Below are positions 18,999 to 27,444 of a stretch of DNA of 64,000 nt, piece by piece (positions within the stretch are counted from its first letter, which is position 1; each line of letters begins with the position of its first letter). Location of the stretch: assembly GCF_003675385.1 (NCBI RefSeq), contig NZ_RCWZ01000003.1, forward strand, positions 806,001 through 870,000. Reading direction: 5' to 3'. Below the pieces are notes generated by a model, which made no database searches, had not been told where the DNA came from, and saw nothing but the letters and a program-made list of their open reading frames with translations. Source of the DNA: Mucilaginibacter kameinonensis. GTDB taxonomy: Bacteria; Bacteroidota; Bacteroidia; Sphingobacteriales; Sphingobacteriaceae. Position numbers and translations under genes: made by a program.

Positions 18999-20285
18999 AT
19001 GGAAAAGGAAAAACAATTGCTTTTGCTATGCCGGCAGCTTATTGAGCAAATGTTAAACTGGGGCGATAGCAGTATTTGGGGCAATGACGACTTTGAGCAG
19101 CTGAGCCAACAAATTTTTGATAAAACCCGGGTTCAGCTCAGTGTATCAACCCTGAAACGGATCTGGGGCAAGGTGCGCTATGAAAGCTTCCCCAATGCTG
19201 CCACGCTGAATGCCCTTGCTGGTTTCCTCGATTATACCAGTTGGCGCGATTTCAGGCAGCACTACCAGGTTAACGGTGTAGTTGAACAACCTGCAGAAAC
19301 CATTAGCCATGAAATTCCATTTCCTCCGGCAATCCCCCCTTCAAAACCTCATATGCGATATGTATGGTTTGGGAGCGCTGTATTGCTGGTGCTTGGCGCG
19401 TTATTTTTCATGAGTAGCAAGCGCAATAAACCTATTGATCCGGCTTCAATTAAGTTTAGCAGTAAAAAGGTTTCTGACGATTTACCAAACTCCGTGATAT
19501 TTAACTACGATGCTTCGGCCTTTCACTCTGACAGTGTTTTTATCCAGCAAACATGGGATCCCAACCGACGCGAACAGGTTCCCGGAGATGGCAAACAGTT
19601 TACCTCCATTTATTATAATCCAGGCTATTTTATTGCCAAGCTCATTGTTGATGGATATGTAAAAAAAACAACATCGGTATTCATTAAAACCAAAGGCTGG
19701 AAAGGCATCCTTGATCATCAACCTATCCCCGTTTACCTATCTCCCGAAGAAATTAAAGGGCAGGGATTTATGGGGATTGACGCCAAACTGATGCAGCAAA
19801 AGTTAGGTATACCTGTTTTTAACAACACCTGGGTAAAGTTTGCCAACATCCGTGAGTTTCCGGGCATCAATGCGGATAACTTTACGATGGATTGTACCTT
19901 ACGCAATTCCTCAACACCCGGCGAATCGGCCTGCGCCAAGGCCGATCTTACGATTTTAGGTAATGGTACTGCTATCGTGATTCCGATAGTAAATAAGGGC
20001 TGTATATCTGATATGGGTATTTTAACCGGCACAGCCTGGGTTAGCGGCAAAGATCATGACCTGAGTGCTTTTGGTACGGAAATGTCGCAATTTCAAAACC
20101 TGCGCTGCACGGTAAAAGATCATTTCCTGAGGATCTACCTCAACAGCAAGCAGATTTTTGAATTTAAACAAGCTAACACTATGGGGCGTATTGTAGGTAT
20201 CCGGTTTGAATTTGAGGGGCCCGGCGAGGTTAAACAATATAAGCTGGAAACACCCGGAGGTGCTGTTTACGCGGAGCAGTTTTAG
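18999..20285 (+). CDS. Membrane-anchored sensor: DNA-binding-like N-terminus, one helix, PKD-like and lectin-like periplasmic part
   Basis: 428 residues. Residues 1-90 form a helical domain common in Bacteroidota (FDKTRVQLSVSTLKRIWGKV, then ALAGFLDYTSWRDF), which I read as a helix-turn-helix-type DNA-binding unit. One membrane helix lies at about 121-140. The periplasmic part has a PKD-like sandwich (about 155-230: VIFNYDASAFHSDSVFIQQT, IAKLIVDGYVKKTTS) and a ConA-like end. This is the layout of a one-component transmembrane regulator. It is divergent from two secreted ConA-like proteins and a hydrolase, its likely targets. Confidence 0.65.
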   Translation: MEKEKQLLLLCRQLIEQMLNWGDSSIWGNDDFEQLSQQIFDKTRVQLSVSTLKRIWGKVRYESFPNAATLNALAGFLDYTSWRDFRQHYQVNGVVEQPAETISHEIPFPPAIPPSKPHMRYVWFGSAVLLVLGALFFMSSKRNKPIDPASIKFSSKKVSDDLPNSVIFNYDASAFHSDSVFIQQTWDPNRREQVPGDGKQFTSIYYNPGYFIAKLIVDGYVKKTTSVFIKTKGWKGILDHQPIPVYLSPEEIKGQGFMGIDAKLMQQKLGIPVFNNTWVKFANIREFPGINADNFTMDCTLRNSSTPGESACAKADLTILGNGTAIVIPIVNKGCISDMGILTGTAWVSGKDHDLSAFGTEMSQFQNLRCTVKDHFLRIYLNSKQIFEFKQANTMGRIVGIRFEFEGPGEVKQYKLETPGGAVYAEQF

Positions 20286-20328
20286 GAACGGCCCGTTCCC
20301 AGGGACTCAGCTACATCATAATTAAAAA

Positions 20329-20412
20329 ACGTCATTGCGAGGTACGAAGCAATCCCAAACTTTACAGAGCGGCTCTGCTAATCGGGGATTGCTTCGTACC
20401 TCGCAATGACGT
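20329..20412. repeat. REP-like palindromic element, copy 1 of 4
   Basis: A perfect 28-base stem (left arm 20329-20356, right arm 20385-20412) begins GTCATTGCGAGGTACGAAGC. A small inner palindrome, CAGAGC-G-GCTCTG, lies at 20365-20377. It sits between two convergent genes and may also serve as a bidirectional terminator. Related copies lie at 38367, 52115 and 60852. Confidence 0.8.
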
Positions 20413-20430
20413 GGTTTTAAGTATTTGTTT

Positions 20431-20877
20431 TTAATTCATCGAATTATCCGCAACTTTAATATCATATCCCTGTACAAGCAAATCGCTTACAGTTGCGGTG
20501 AAAGGCTTGATAAACTGTTCAATCTTAGCATAAGCTCCTTGTACTTCGGTATCATTTTGCGGATCAAAAACCAGCTCGTCCAGGCTGCTGATCACTTTAT
20601 TATCACCATGGTGTGCGTCGGCAATTAAAAATATGCCTTTAGCATCGCTATTGTGATCGGGATGATTGGGTTCTGTTTGAGCATTAATGGAAAATACCAA
20701 TCCGTAGTCATCATCAGAGATATTTTTCAAAACAGTAATTTCCAGCACCAGGCAAAACGCGCCATTATCGCTGTAACATTGCTGCGTGTACTGGCATTTG
20801 ATCAGGTCCTGAAAATCATTTTCGGCCTTTAATCTTATTTGCTCGTATAAATCAAAAACTGCTTCAAATAAATCCAT
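20431..20877 (-). CDS. Hypothetical protein, small, acidic, cytosolic
   Basis: 148 residues with no signal peptide or membrane helix and no motif I recognise. It is acidic and rich in Asp, and contains IFLIADAHHGDNKVISSLDE. It starts 9 bases after the stop of the PQQ/cytochrome c gene, so the two are probably co-transcribed. A function should not be assigned. Confidence 0.65.
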   Translation of the reverse strand: MDLFEAVFDLYEQIRLKAENDFQDLIKCQYTQQCYSDNGAFCLVLEITVLKNISDDDYGLVFSINAQTEPNHPDHNSDAKGIFLIADAHHGDNKVISSLDELVFDPQNDTEVQGAYAKIEQFIKPFTATVSDLLVQGYDIKVADNSMN

Positions 20878-20886
20878 AATGAGGTG

Positions 20887-23091
20887 TTAGTCCGGTAATC
20901 CAAAACAAACATAACTATCTCCCGACTTACTTCCAATTTTTCCGCCGCCGCAAGCAATAACTACGTATTGTTTACCATCAATTGAATAAGTTGCAGGGGT
21001 AGCATAACCGGCAGCCGGTAATTGAGCCTCCCATACCACTTTACCGGTATGTTTATCAAAGGCGCGGATCTTTTCATCCTTAGTTGCAGCTATAAATATC
21101 AAGCCCCCTTTGGTAACCACCGGACCGCCATAGTTCTCGGTACCGGTTACCGGGATCCCTTTTTTGCTCAGCTCCGCAAACTCGCCCAAAGGTACTTTCC
21201 AAAGCAGCTTGCCCGATGTAAGATCAACAGCGTTGAGTGTGCCCCACGGCGGTTTAATACCAGGGTAGCCGTCTTTATCCAAAAAGCGATTATAACCATT
21301 CATAGCATATGGCACTTCATCAAGCACTTTCTTTTCTGTGGCAGAACTCACCGCACGATTACTGGTTGGTTCTTTTACTACCTCTTTCGCTGCTTTAGCT
21401 TCCGGAATTTTAAGCAGGAATGCAAGAAGGTTTTGCTTATCCTGCACTGAGATCTGCTTAAACGATGGCATCATGTTACGGCCGCTGGCAATAATGCCAC
21501 TCACCTGCTCGGCTGAGTATTTTTTGCCGATGTTTACCAATGATGGATATGATGTGCCATTCCCTTTCAATTCCGCACCGTGGCAACCAATACAATTGGT
21601 ATTATATACCACATGGCCCAATGCCTGCAGCGAATGGTCGCCCGCATTGGTTTTAGGCACATCTATCATGACCTGCGCCCACGGCATTTCAGAGCAATTA
21701 ACGTATAGGATCTTGCTTTCAGGGTCAACAGCGGCTCCGCCCCATTCGCCACCGCCATCAAAGCCAGGGAAAATCCAGCCCCCTTCCTTACTTGGTGGGG
21801 TAAACATGATCCGGTTTTTAACCTGGTTATATTTTGCAAGCATTTCCTGGTGTACTTCGGGCGTACGGTCAGTAACATCCTCGGGGTTAAACTTTTGCCG
21901 GGCAAAAGGTTGCGGCAAGGTTGGGATCGGCTGTGTAGGCCAAGCTTCCTCACCTGGCAGGGCTTTTGTCGGCACAGGCGTTTCCACTATCGGAAATATC
22001 GGCTTACCATTCGTCCTGTCGAACATAAAAACATAACCATGCTTAGTGATCTGCGTTACGGCATCTATCTTCTTGCCGTCTTTAACAATAGTAACCAGGT
22101 TTGGATTTGCCGGCAGATCGCGGTCCCACAGATCATGATGTATGAACTGATAATACCATTTCAATTTACCTGTAGCCGCGTCAAGCGCCAATAATGAATT
22201 GGCAAACAGGTTTTGTCCCTTCCTGAAACCGCCGTAAAAATCGCCACCTACCGAACCTGTTGGGATATAAACCATCCCACGCTTTTCGTCCAGTGCCATG
22301 CCCGACCAATTATTGGCCCCGCCAAACTTTTTGTAAGCAGCAGTATCCTTCCAGGTATTATATCCAACCTCGCCGGGATGTGGTATGGTATGAAAAATCC
22401 ATTTTAACTTTCCCGTGCGGGTATCATAAGCACGCACATGCCCCGGTGCAGCGTCGGCAGACTCTGATACACGGTCGCCAACAATCAATACATTTTTATA
22501 GACTACGCCGGGCGTAGTACCTGCCACAAACGATTTGGTATCCCTGTCCAGGTCCTTGGTAAGATCAATATAACCACCCTTACCAAATGAACGGATGGGT
22601 GTTCCGCTTTCCGCATCAATAGCCCAGGTTTTGGCGCCTACACTGTAAAAAATGCGTTTTTCACCACCATCATCATTTTGCCAGTAAACTACGCCACGGC
22701 TTACTTTATAATAAGCCATCGGATCGCCATTATTGGTGGTATCATCCTTGGCGGGATCAAAAAGCCATTTTTGCACGCCTGTAGCCGCATTTAATGCAAA
22801 CAGCTTTAGCTTTGGGCTGGTACCATACAAAGCACCATCAACCATAATGGGGTTACACTGATTTTGGCTCCTGTTACCGGTATCCTTATCTGCAGTGCTA
22901 AAAGTCCACAGCTGCTTTAACTTGCTTACATTGTTTAAAGTGATCTCCTCGTTTGATGAATACCTTATTCCTTCTTTCGACCCGGCATAGGCCGACCAGT
23001 CGCTATAAGGGCTATTATTATGTTGATTTTTACAAGACGTATAAATGCCTGCCACTAAACACAGGGCTATAAAATACCGGGGCTTAATCAT
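20887..23091 (-). CDS. PQQ-type quinoprotein with embedded cytochrome c domain (lipoprotein)
   Basis: 734 residues. A lipoprotein signal ends in YTSC (Cys about 20). An eight-bladed quinoprotein propeller begins at WSAYAGSKEGIRYSSNEEIT and has repeated W-docking motifs such as KLKQLWTF, TGKLKWIF and TGKLKWYYQF. A cytochrome c module is inserted near residues 490-570, with CIGCH (Cys500, Cys503, His504) and a MMPSF axial Met. The last blades follow after it, including GKLLWKVPLGEF and GKVVWEAQLP. Relatives oxidise sugars or alcohols in the periplasm and pass electrons through the haem; the substrate is not evident. Confidence 0.85.
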   Translation of the reverse strand: MIKPRYFIALCLVAGIYTSCKNQHNNSPYSDWSAYAGSKEGIRYSSNEEITLNNVSKLKQLWTFSTADKDTGNRSQNQCNPIMVDGALYGTSPKLKLFALNAATGVQKWLFDPAKDDTTNNGDPMAYYKVSRGVVYWQNDDGGEKRIFYSVGAKTWAIDAESGTPIRSFGKGGYIDLTKDLDRDTKSFVAGTTPGVVYKNVLIVGDRVSESADAAPGHVRAYDTRTGKLKWIFHTIPHPGEVGYNTWKDTAAYKKFGGANNWSGMALDEKRGMVYIPTGSVGGDFYGGFRKGQNLFANSLLALDAATGKLKWYYQFIHHDLWDRDLPANPNLVTIVKDGKKIDAVTQITKHGYVFMFDRTNGKPIFPIVETPVPTKALPGEEAWPTQPIPTLPQPFARQKFNPEDVTDRTPEVHQEMLAKYNQVKNRIMFTPPSKEGGWIFPGFDGGGEWGGAAVDPESKILYVNCSEMPWAQVMIDVPKTNAGDHSLQALGHVVYNTNCIGCHGAELKGNGTSYPSLVNIGKKYSAEQVSGIIASGRNMMPSFKQISVQDKQNLLAFLLKIPEAKAAKEVVKEPTSNRAVSSATEKKVLDEVPYAMNGYNRFLDKDGYPGIKPPWGTLNAVDLTSGKLLWKVPLGEFAELSKKGIPVTGTENYGGPVVTKGGLIFIAATKDEKIRAFDKHTGKVVWEAQLPAAGYATPATYSIDGKQYVVIACGGGKIGSKSGDSYVCFGLPD

Positions 23092-23179
23092 TTTTAAGAC
23101 AATATTGGGTGTTAAACTGGTTGTTTATCAGGGTATGATACACGCTAAATGTATGAATAAAAATTATCTTATAAACAGA

Positions 23180-23215
23180 AAAGAGACTGTATCATAAATC
23201 ATGACCAGCCTCTTT
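23180..23215 (-). terminator. Terminator-like hairpin after the DUF885 gene
   Basis: AAAGAG-A-CTG on one side pairs with CAG-C-CTCTTT on the other around an AT-rich loop. AAAGAG/CTCTTT ends of this kind are common in Bacteroidota terminators. It lies about 280 bases beyond the stop of the DUF885 gene, upstream of the PQQ gene. Confidence 0.45.
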
Positions 23216-23333
23216 ATTAACTTGTTCAGCCTGTAGTTTTGAAATGGATTGACTCTGCTAAAAAAGAGGGTTAACAGGGTTAACACAATTTAGGGTTAAC
23301 ATCCATCTATATATTTAATAATCAAGTAATTAA

Positions 23334-23363
23334 GTGTTTACATATCAAAAAACATGTAAACAC
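23334..23363. promoter_or_regulatory. Inverted repeat, operator-like
   Basis: GTGTTTACAT and its exact complement ATGTAAACAC flank a 10-base spacer. It lies 243 bases upstream of the PQQ gene start. It could be an operator or a hairpin; no regulator gene is adjacent. Confidence 0.35.
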
Positions 23364-23496
23364 CTCTTTTGTATAAATATTTCAATTCGTAGGTAACATA
23401 ACGCCAAGTGATCAAGTTGATTTGTGACACAGGCTTTTCCTACATTAAATCTCCGTTTTAAACGGACACAACATCATCCAAACAGGAAAACAACGT

Positions 23497-24807
23497 TTAC
23501 TTTTTCACCAAACTAACCGGCTCAACTTCCTGGCTTAGCAGTTTTCCAAAAAGCTCCCAACGCTTTGCCGGCGCTTTGGCGGTGCCCCCGTTTGATTCAA
23601 TGTAGTTTTTCACCAGGTCCTGTCCATAGTTGTAATTGATAACGTAGCTGCGGTATTTTTTGATGAAACTGAGAGATTTCTGTGCAGTTTCATCATTCAT
23701 AAGGCAATATTTTTTAAGGTATGACAATGCCTTATCCTGGCTCATGGTATTATTGATCAGCCCTCTGGCGGCTTCATTACGGGCGTAATTCAAAGTACCT
23801 TTTATAGCAAGCGCCTTGAAATACAGATCGACACCTGCGGTATCCAAACCGGCCAGCGGCAATAGCACATTTTTAGCAAACTTGATTTTATCGTCACCCG
23901 GGAAAGCTACCTCGATACCGTAATTAGCACTACCCTCAGCAATCAGCGACTGCGGACTGAACAGCGGATATAACGAGATTTCCACCCAGCCTTTATCATG
24001 GTAAAGATTTTTCTCCAGCAGCATATTGTATACATGATGGCCCGGATAACTTTCATGACTGCCAACATCAATGGCACGGTCAATAAAAATCTTCAGATCG
24101 GTGTTGATCTGTACGGTGCTTTTATAGCCGCCCTTATACCAGTTATAACCAGACCATGGCTTATTGGTCACATATTCCAGCGTAAATGTTTCGCTGGCCG
24201 GTAGCTGATAATGGGCAAGCGTGCGTTTACGCGCCTCAGCAATGGCGGCTTTTATAACCGGGTCTAATTTATCTTTCGGGATAATGAATTTATTGGCCAG
24301 CTTTTGAAACCTGTCGTTCACATTGCCTTTGCCGGGTAAAATGCTATCGAGCAGGGCTACCTGACCTTTAAAGAAATCATCGGTATAAACAGGAGCGGCA
24401 ACACCGAATAACTCACGCGATTCTTCATCGAAAGGCCTTTCTTCACCAGAAAATATACGAATACGGCGACTGAATGCAACCAACTGATCGGCCATCCAAT
24501 TGGCCCTTATTTTATTGGTATCAATTTTTGTGGTATTGGCTACCGTACGCAGATCATTCATCAAGCTATTTGCCGATGCCAGCAAACTATCTTTAGGGAA
24601 AGTTTTAAGTGGTTCCTGCTTAGGCTTTAATGAATCCGGGCCATAATAGGCATCTACAAAATCGCCATCATATTGCCCTATGGTAAGGCCAAGCTTTACA
24701 TACTCAACAGCAAGGTGATTTAGTTTTTTATTTTCGAGCTTTTGCGCCGGGTCCTGCCCACATGAAAACAGCAATAACAAAGGAGCAAAAAACAATAGTT
24801 TTTTCAT
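23497..24807 (-). CDS. DUF885-type metallopeptidase-like lipoprotein
   Basis: 436 residues with a lipoprotein signal (MKKLLFFAPLLLLFSCGQ, Cys16). The C-terminal half has HESYPGHH at 251-258, the zinc-site-like signature of DUF885 proteins (usually HEGYPGHH). A downstream EGSANYGIEVAF should supply the third ligand. The family resembles M32-type or related helical metallopeptidases, but few members have been studied. It follows the sigma/anti-sigma pair on the same strand by 96 bases with a hairpin between, so co-transcription is uncertain. Confidence 0.75.
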   Translation of the reverse strand: MKKLLFFAPLLLLFSCGQDPAQKLENKKLNHLAVEYVKLGLTIGQYDGDFVDAYYGPDSLKPKQEPLKTFPKDSLLASANSLMNDLRTVANTTKIDTNKIRANWMADQLVAFSRRIRIFSGEERPFDEESRELFGVAAPVYTDDFFKGQVALLDSILPGKGNVNDRFQKLANKFIIPKDKLDPVIKAAIAEARKRTLAHYQLPASETFTLEYVTNKPWSGYNWYKGGYKSTVQINTDLKIFIDRAIDVGSHESYPGHHVYNMLLEKNLYHDKGWVEISLYPLFSPQSLIAEGSANYGIEVAFPGDDKIKFAKNVLLPLAGLDTAGVDLYFKALAIKGTLNYARNEAARGLINNTMSQDKALSYLKKYCLMNDETAQKSLSFIKKYRSYVINYNYGQDLVKNYIESNGGTAKAPAKRWELFGKLLSQEVEPVSLVKK

Positions 24808-24812
24808 GGCAA

Positions 24813-24846
24813 ATTATCTTGTGCGGTAAATGTGGCGCAAGATAAT
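24813..24846. repeat. Hairpin between anti-sigma and DUF885 genes
   Basis: ATTATCTTGTGC pairs with GCGCAAGATAAT (one mismatch) around 10 bases, ending 5 bases before the DUF885 ATG on the minus strand. It may attenuate read-through from the sigma operon or fold in the DUF885 leader. No T tract follows. Confidence 0.45.
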
Positions 24847-24903
24847 AATTCCATTTGTTATAAGCCGAATAGGAGCTGCAACGGAACCGTTGGGTAAAAC
24901 CCG

Positions 24904-26211
24904 TTAAGGTTTCCTGAATGAATTAAGATTATACGTTACCCCTACTGCTACACCTGTAGACTGCAGTTTGATATCCGAATATCCAACACCCGAAATTGGC
25001 ACTTTCATGTACGGTTGTACACTCACCCCCACCTTTGAATTTATTTTGTGCTCATACGTTGCGTTGATATTGATAATGCTTAATAAATAGCCCTTGCTAT
25101 TTGGCACCGTATAAGTTTGAGGCCATGCAGCGCTGTTAGTACCGTCTGCGTAGTTATAAGTATACTTTTCGTGCAGCATCAGGTATGACGATAAGCCAGT
25201 ACCAACCGATAGTTTATTACGGAAATTACCATAAACCTGGTAACCAATGTTTATAGGAATATCAAGCATTTTGCAATCGGCGGTTACATCGGTTGGATCG
25301 TGCTTAAAGGTATAAGCCGTACGGTAATTGGCAAAGCTTGTATTGTAAGGTTTTGACGAGTAAACAACGCCGCTGGTGATGGTCAGCTTTTTGGTAGCAC
25401 CGAATGAAAGCAATACACCATAATTGCTTCCAACCTTACCCTGGAACGAATTTGTACCGTTTACATCAGATGAGGCCAGCGCCGTAATGGCCCATTGCGG
25501 CCTGTATCCAAAGCCTTGTTTAGTTATTTTCTTGTCTGGTTTGGATGCAGATGCGATAACAGGCTGCCTGTCGATATTTGTCTTAAAGTCAGGAACTGCT
25601 AAAGGCGCCGGTTGTATGTCAAGCGACAAGGCCCTGTTCGTCAGTAAACTTTCAATGGAAGCTTTATTATTTAAGGGATTAATTGAAGGATCTGTGTTTG
25701 CTATCAGCTCAGAAGGACGTGACATGATGGTATCACGACCAACTTTCCCCTTTTTGTTTGATCCCGTAAGGGGGTGATTAGCACCAACCACAGAAGGTGT
25801 CAAAACTGTTTGACCGGCTTTAAGATGATTATCCGTATTGCTGTTAGCTGCAACATTGTTATTTGTTGGCGATGTTGTTTTGATACTATCCGTAACCCGA
25901 GGGTGTTGCACAACGCTACCGTCGGTTGCCGGATTTGCTTTAGGAGTAAGGGGCTTCACTTTAGCCTGTTGTTGTCCTGATGTATTACTGTCCTGCGTAT
26001 TAGGTTTAAAAAACAACCAGCCTAAAAACAGCAATAGCATGGCCGCTATACCGCTTGCAAGCGGTAACCAATAAACAATTCCACGGCGTTTTTTGCCCTG
26101 ATCAAGCATTTGCTCAAGCGCATCCCAGTCATCCTCGTTAAACGCCCGATGATTTGCAGGATCTTCCAGCTGCTTCTTAAAAATGTTATCTAAATCCTCT
26201 TCGCTTTTCAT
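24904..26211 (-). CDS. Dual-membrane-spanning anti-sigma factor (inner-membrane helix plus outer-membrane barrel)
   Basis: 435 residues. Residues 1-42 are cytosolic and acidic (DLDNIFKKQLEDPANHRAFN). One membrane helix lies at about 44-68. Residues 70-235 are a Ser/Thr/Asn/Pro-rich linker without predicted fold. Residues about 238-435 alternate like a small eight-strand outer-membrane barrel (YGVLLSFGATKKLTITSGVV, LSVGTGLSSYLML, GVAVGVTYNL). The start overlaps the sigma gene by 4 bases (ATGA), marking the pair as cognate. The layout matches the dual membrane-spanning anti-sigma (Dma) class reported in Bacteroides thetaiotaomicron. It should relay an outer-membrane or surface cue directly to the sigma factor. 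Confidence 0.8.
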   Translation of the reverse strand: MKSEEDLDNIFKKQLEDPANHRAFNEDDWDALEQMLDQGKKRRGIVYWLPLASGIAAMLLLFLGWLFFKPNTQDSNTSGQQQAKVKPLTPKANPATDGSVVQHPRVTDSIKTTSPTNNNVAANSNTDNHLKAGQTVLTPSVVGANHPLTGSNKKGKVGRDTIMSRPSELIANTDPSINPLNNKASIESLLTNRALSLDIQPAPLAVPDFKTNIDRQPVIASASKPDKKITKQGFGYRPQWAITALASSDVNGTNSFQGKVGSNYGVLLSFGATKKLTITSGVVYSSKPYNTSFANYRTAYTFKHDPTDVTADCKMLDIPINIGYQVYGNFRNKLSVGTGLSSYLMLHEKYTYNYADGTNSAAWPQTYTVPNSKGYLLSIININATYEHKINSKVGVSVQPYMKVPISGVGYSDIKLQSTGVAVGVTYNLNSFRKP

Positions 26212-26855
26212 CCTCTGATACCATTATTAAAAAAAGTGCTTCTTACATCTATACCTATGCCATTATAGGCCACAATCGGGTTAAAATCCATACCCCTGTT
26301 GTAATTGGTTTTATTAGCAGTTTCCTCTGCTTTTAATATCATTTGTTTTAGTTTATGCCTTGCCTTGTGCAAATTTGATTTAGACGTTCCGGGACTGATA
26401 TTCAGCATCTCACCTATCTCTTCGTGCGAGTATCCGTCTATTGCAAAAAGGTTAAATACCGTACGATAAGCCTGCGGCAACTGCTGTACCATCGCCAGCA
26501 GATCTTCGTAATTTAAATTTTTATCGGTAAGGTCGCCCTCGCTCACGTTTTCCGCCTTCTCCAGGTCTTCGGTATAAGCCATTTTTAAATTGGCCCGGTA
26601 ATAATCAATAGAAACATTCATCATGATCCTACCAATCCAGGCTTTAAACGGTCTTGAAGTATCAAACCTGTCTATGTGGGTAAACACCTTCATAAAACCC
26701 TGGTTCATAACCTCCGCAGCCTCATCGCGGTTGCCTGCATAACGCAGACAAATCCCCATAGAAAAGCCATAAAACGCTTTATAAAGCATTTTCTGACTTT
26801 TTCTGTCCTGCTTTACGCAGCCATTGATCAGTTGATGTAACTCTTCTTCGCCCAT
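26208..26855 (-). CDS. ECF sigma factor, proposed master regulator of the polysaccharide locus
   Basis: 215 residues. Region 2 spans about 25-95 (GNRDEAAEVMNQGFMKVFTH, then RPFKAWIGRIMMNVSIDYYR) and region 4 about 140-190 (LPQAYRTVFNLFAIDGYSHE, then GTSKSNLHKARHKLKQ). The 3' end overlaps the dual-membrane anti-sigma gene by 4 bases. Upstream lies GGCAACC-N16-CGTG, the same promoter form that precedes every transcription unit of the adjacent polysaccharide locus. I infer that this factor reads those promoters and activates its own gene. A 25-residue tail after region 4 has no known role. Confidence 0.85.
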   Translation of the reverse strand: MGEEELHQLINGCVKQDRKSQKMLYKAFYGFSMGICLRYAGNRDEAAEVMNQGFMKVFTHIDRFDTSRPFKAWIGRIMMNVSIDYYRANLKMAYTEDLEKAENVSEGDLTDKNLNYEDLLAMVQQLPQAYRTVFNLFAIDGYSHEEIGEMLNISPGTSKSNLHKARHKLKQMILKAEETANKTNYNRGMDFNPIVAYNGIGIDVRSTFFNNGIRG

Positions 26856-26911
26856 ATGGGGTTTTATAAACTCAGAATGTAACGCATAAATTTAACCTAA
26901 TCTACGCACAT

Positions 26912-26938
26912 CACGGCAAGTAATATTAAAAGGTTGCC
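26912..26938 (-). promoter_or_regulatory. ECF promoter upstream of the sigma gene (autoregulation site)
   Basis: On the minus strand: GGCAACC at 26938-26932, 16 bases, then CGTG at 26915-26912. It differs from the locus consensus CGTA only in the last base. The predicted transcript would start near 26905, about 50 bases before the sigma ATG. Confidence 0.7.
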
Positions 26939-27155
26939 TCCCCAATAAAATATTTTTATTTTTTCTCATAACCGGGCAAAACAATGCTCAATTTTCACAT
27001 ATAAGAGGGATAGTTATACAAAATATGTACAAGTTAATGTATACCAAATAAATGCTTACTAATAATTATATTTTTGATAGTGAAGGCAACTGCCACAAAT
27101 GTTTACTGCGTAATGTTCATACACTGAAAATCCCCGGCTGTTTTAAAGGCCTTTT

Positions 27156-27332
27156 ATGAGAATCGAAATAAACCCAAACTTCCCGGTTAACAATTGTAAA
27201 ATATGCGGGACACGCCCGGTGGTTGAGCAAACCAAAGACCGTTGGACCATACTATGTCCCCGCCCTATCTGTAAAAATGCTGTTTCTGATAGGCTGCTTA
27301 ACGTAACCGAATGGAATAGGCAAAATCCATAA
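27156..27332 (+). CDS. Small zinc-ribbon-like protein, 58 residues
   Basis: The frame ATG 27156 to TAA 27332 encodes 58 residues with Cys14 and Cys17 (CKICGTRP) and Cys35 and Cys40 (ILCPRPICKNAV). This pair of Cys knuckles suggests a zinc ribbon. It is Arg/Asn-rich, with no signal or helix. It lies between the ECF promoter of the sigma gene and the ECF promoter of the first glycosyltransferase. No GGCAACC element precedes it on its own strand. The role is unknown; a nucleic-acid-binding or regulatory protein would fit. Confidence 0.5.
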   Translation: MRIEINPNFPVNNCKICGTRPVVEQTKDRWTILCPRPICKNAVSDRLLNVTEWNRQNP

Positions 27333-27356
27333 TATTTTTTTGTTTGTTTAATTCAA

Positions 27357-27383
27357 GGCAACCATACACGGTACATGTACGAT
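27357..27383 (+). promoter_or_regulatory. ECF promoter for the WaaE-like glycosyltransferase gene
   Basis: GGCAACC at 27357-27363, 16 bases, then CGAT at 27380-27383. The gene starts 62 bases downstream. CGAT is the weakest match to CGTA on the plus strand. Confidence 0.65.
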
Positions 27384-27444
27384 ATATCTTAATAAAGGGC
27401 CGTAACAGATCCTTTATAATATATACTACTAATACTACTGCTGC

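Larger units (their letters stand above)
23092..23496. other. 405-base intergenic stretch with two hairpins
   Basis: It lies between the 5' end of the PQQ/cytochrome c gene and the 3' end of the DUF885 gene and is very AT-rich. It holds a terminator-like hairpin at 23180-23215 and an inverted repeat at 23334-23363, listed separately. No coding frame looks real. Confidence 0.6.
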
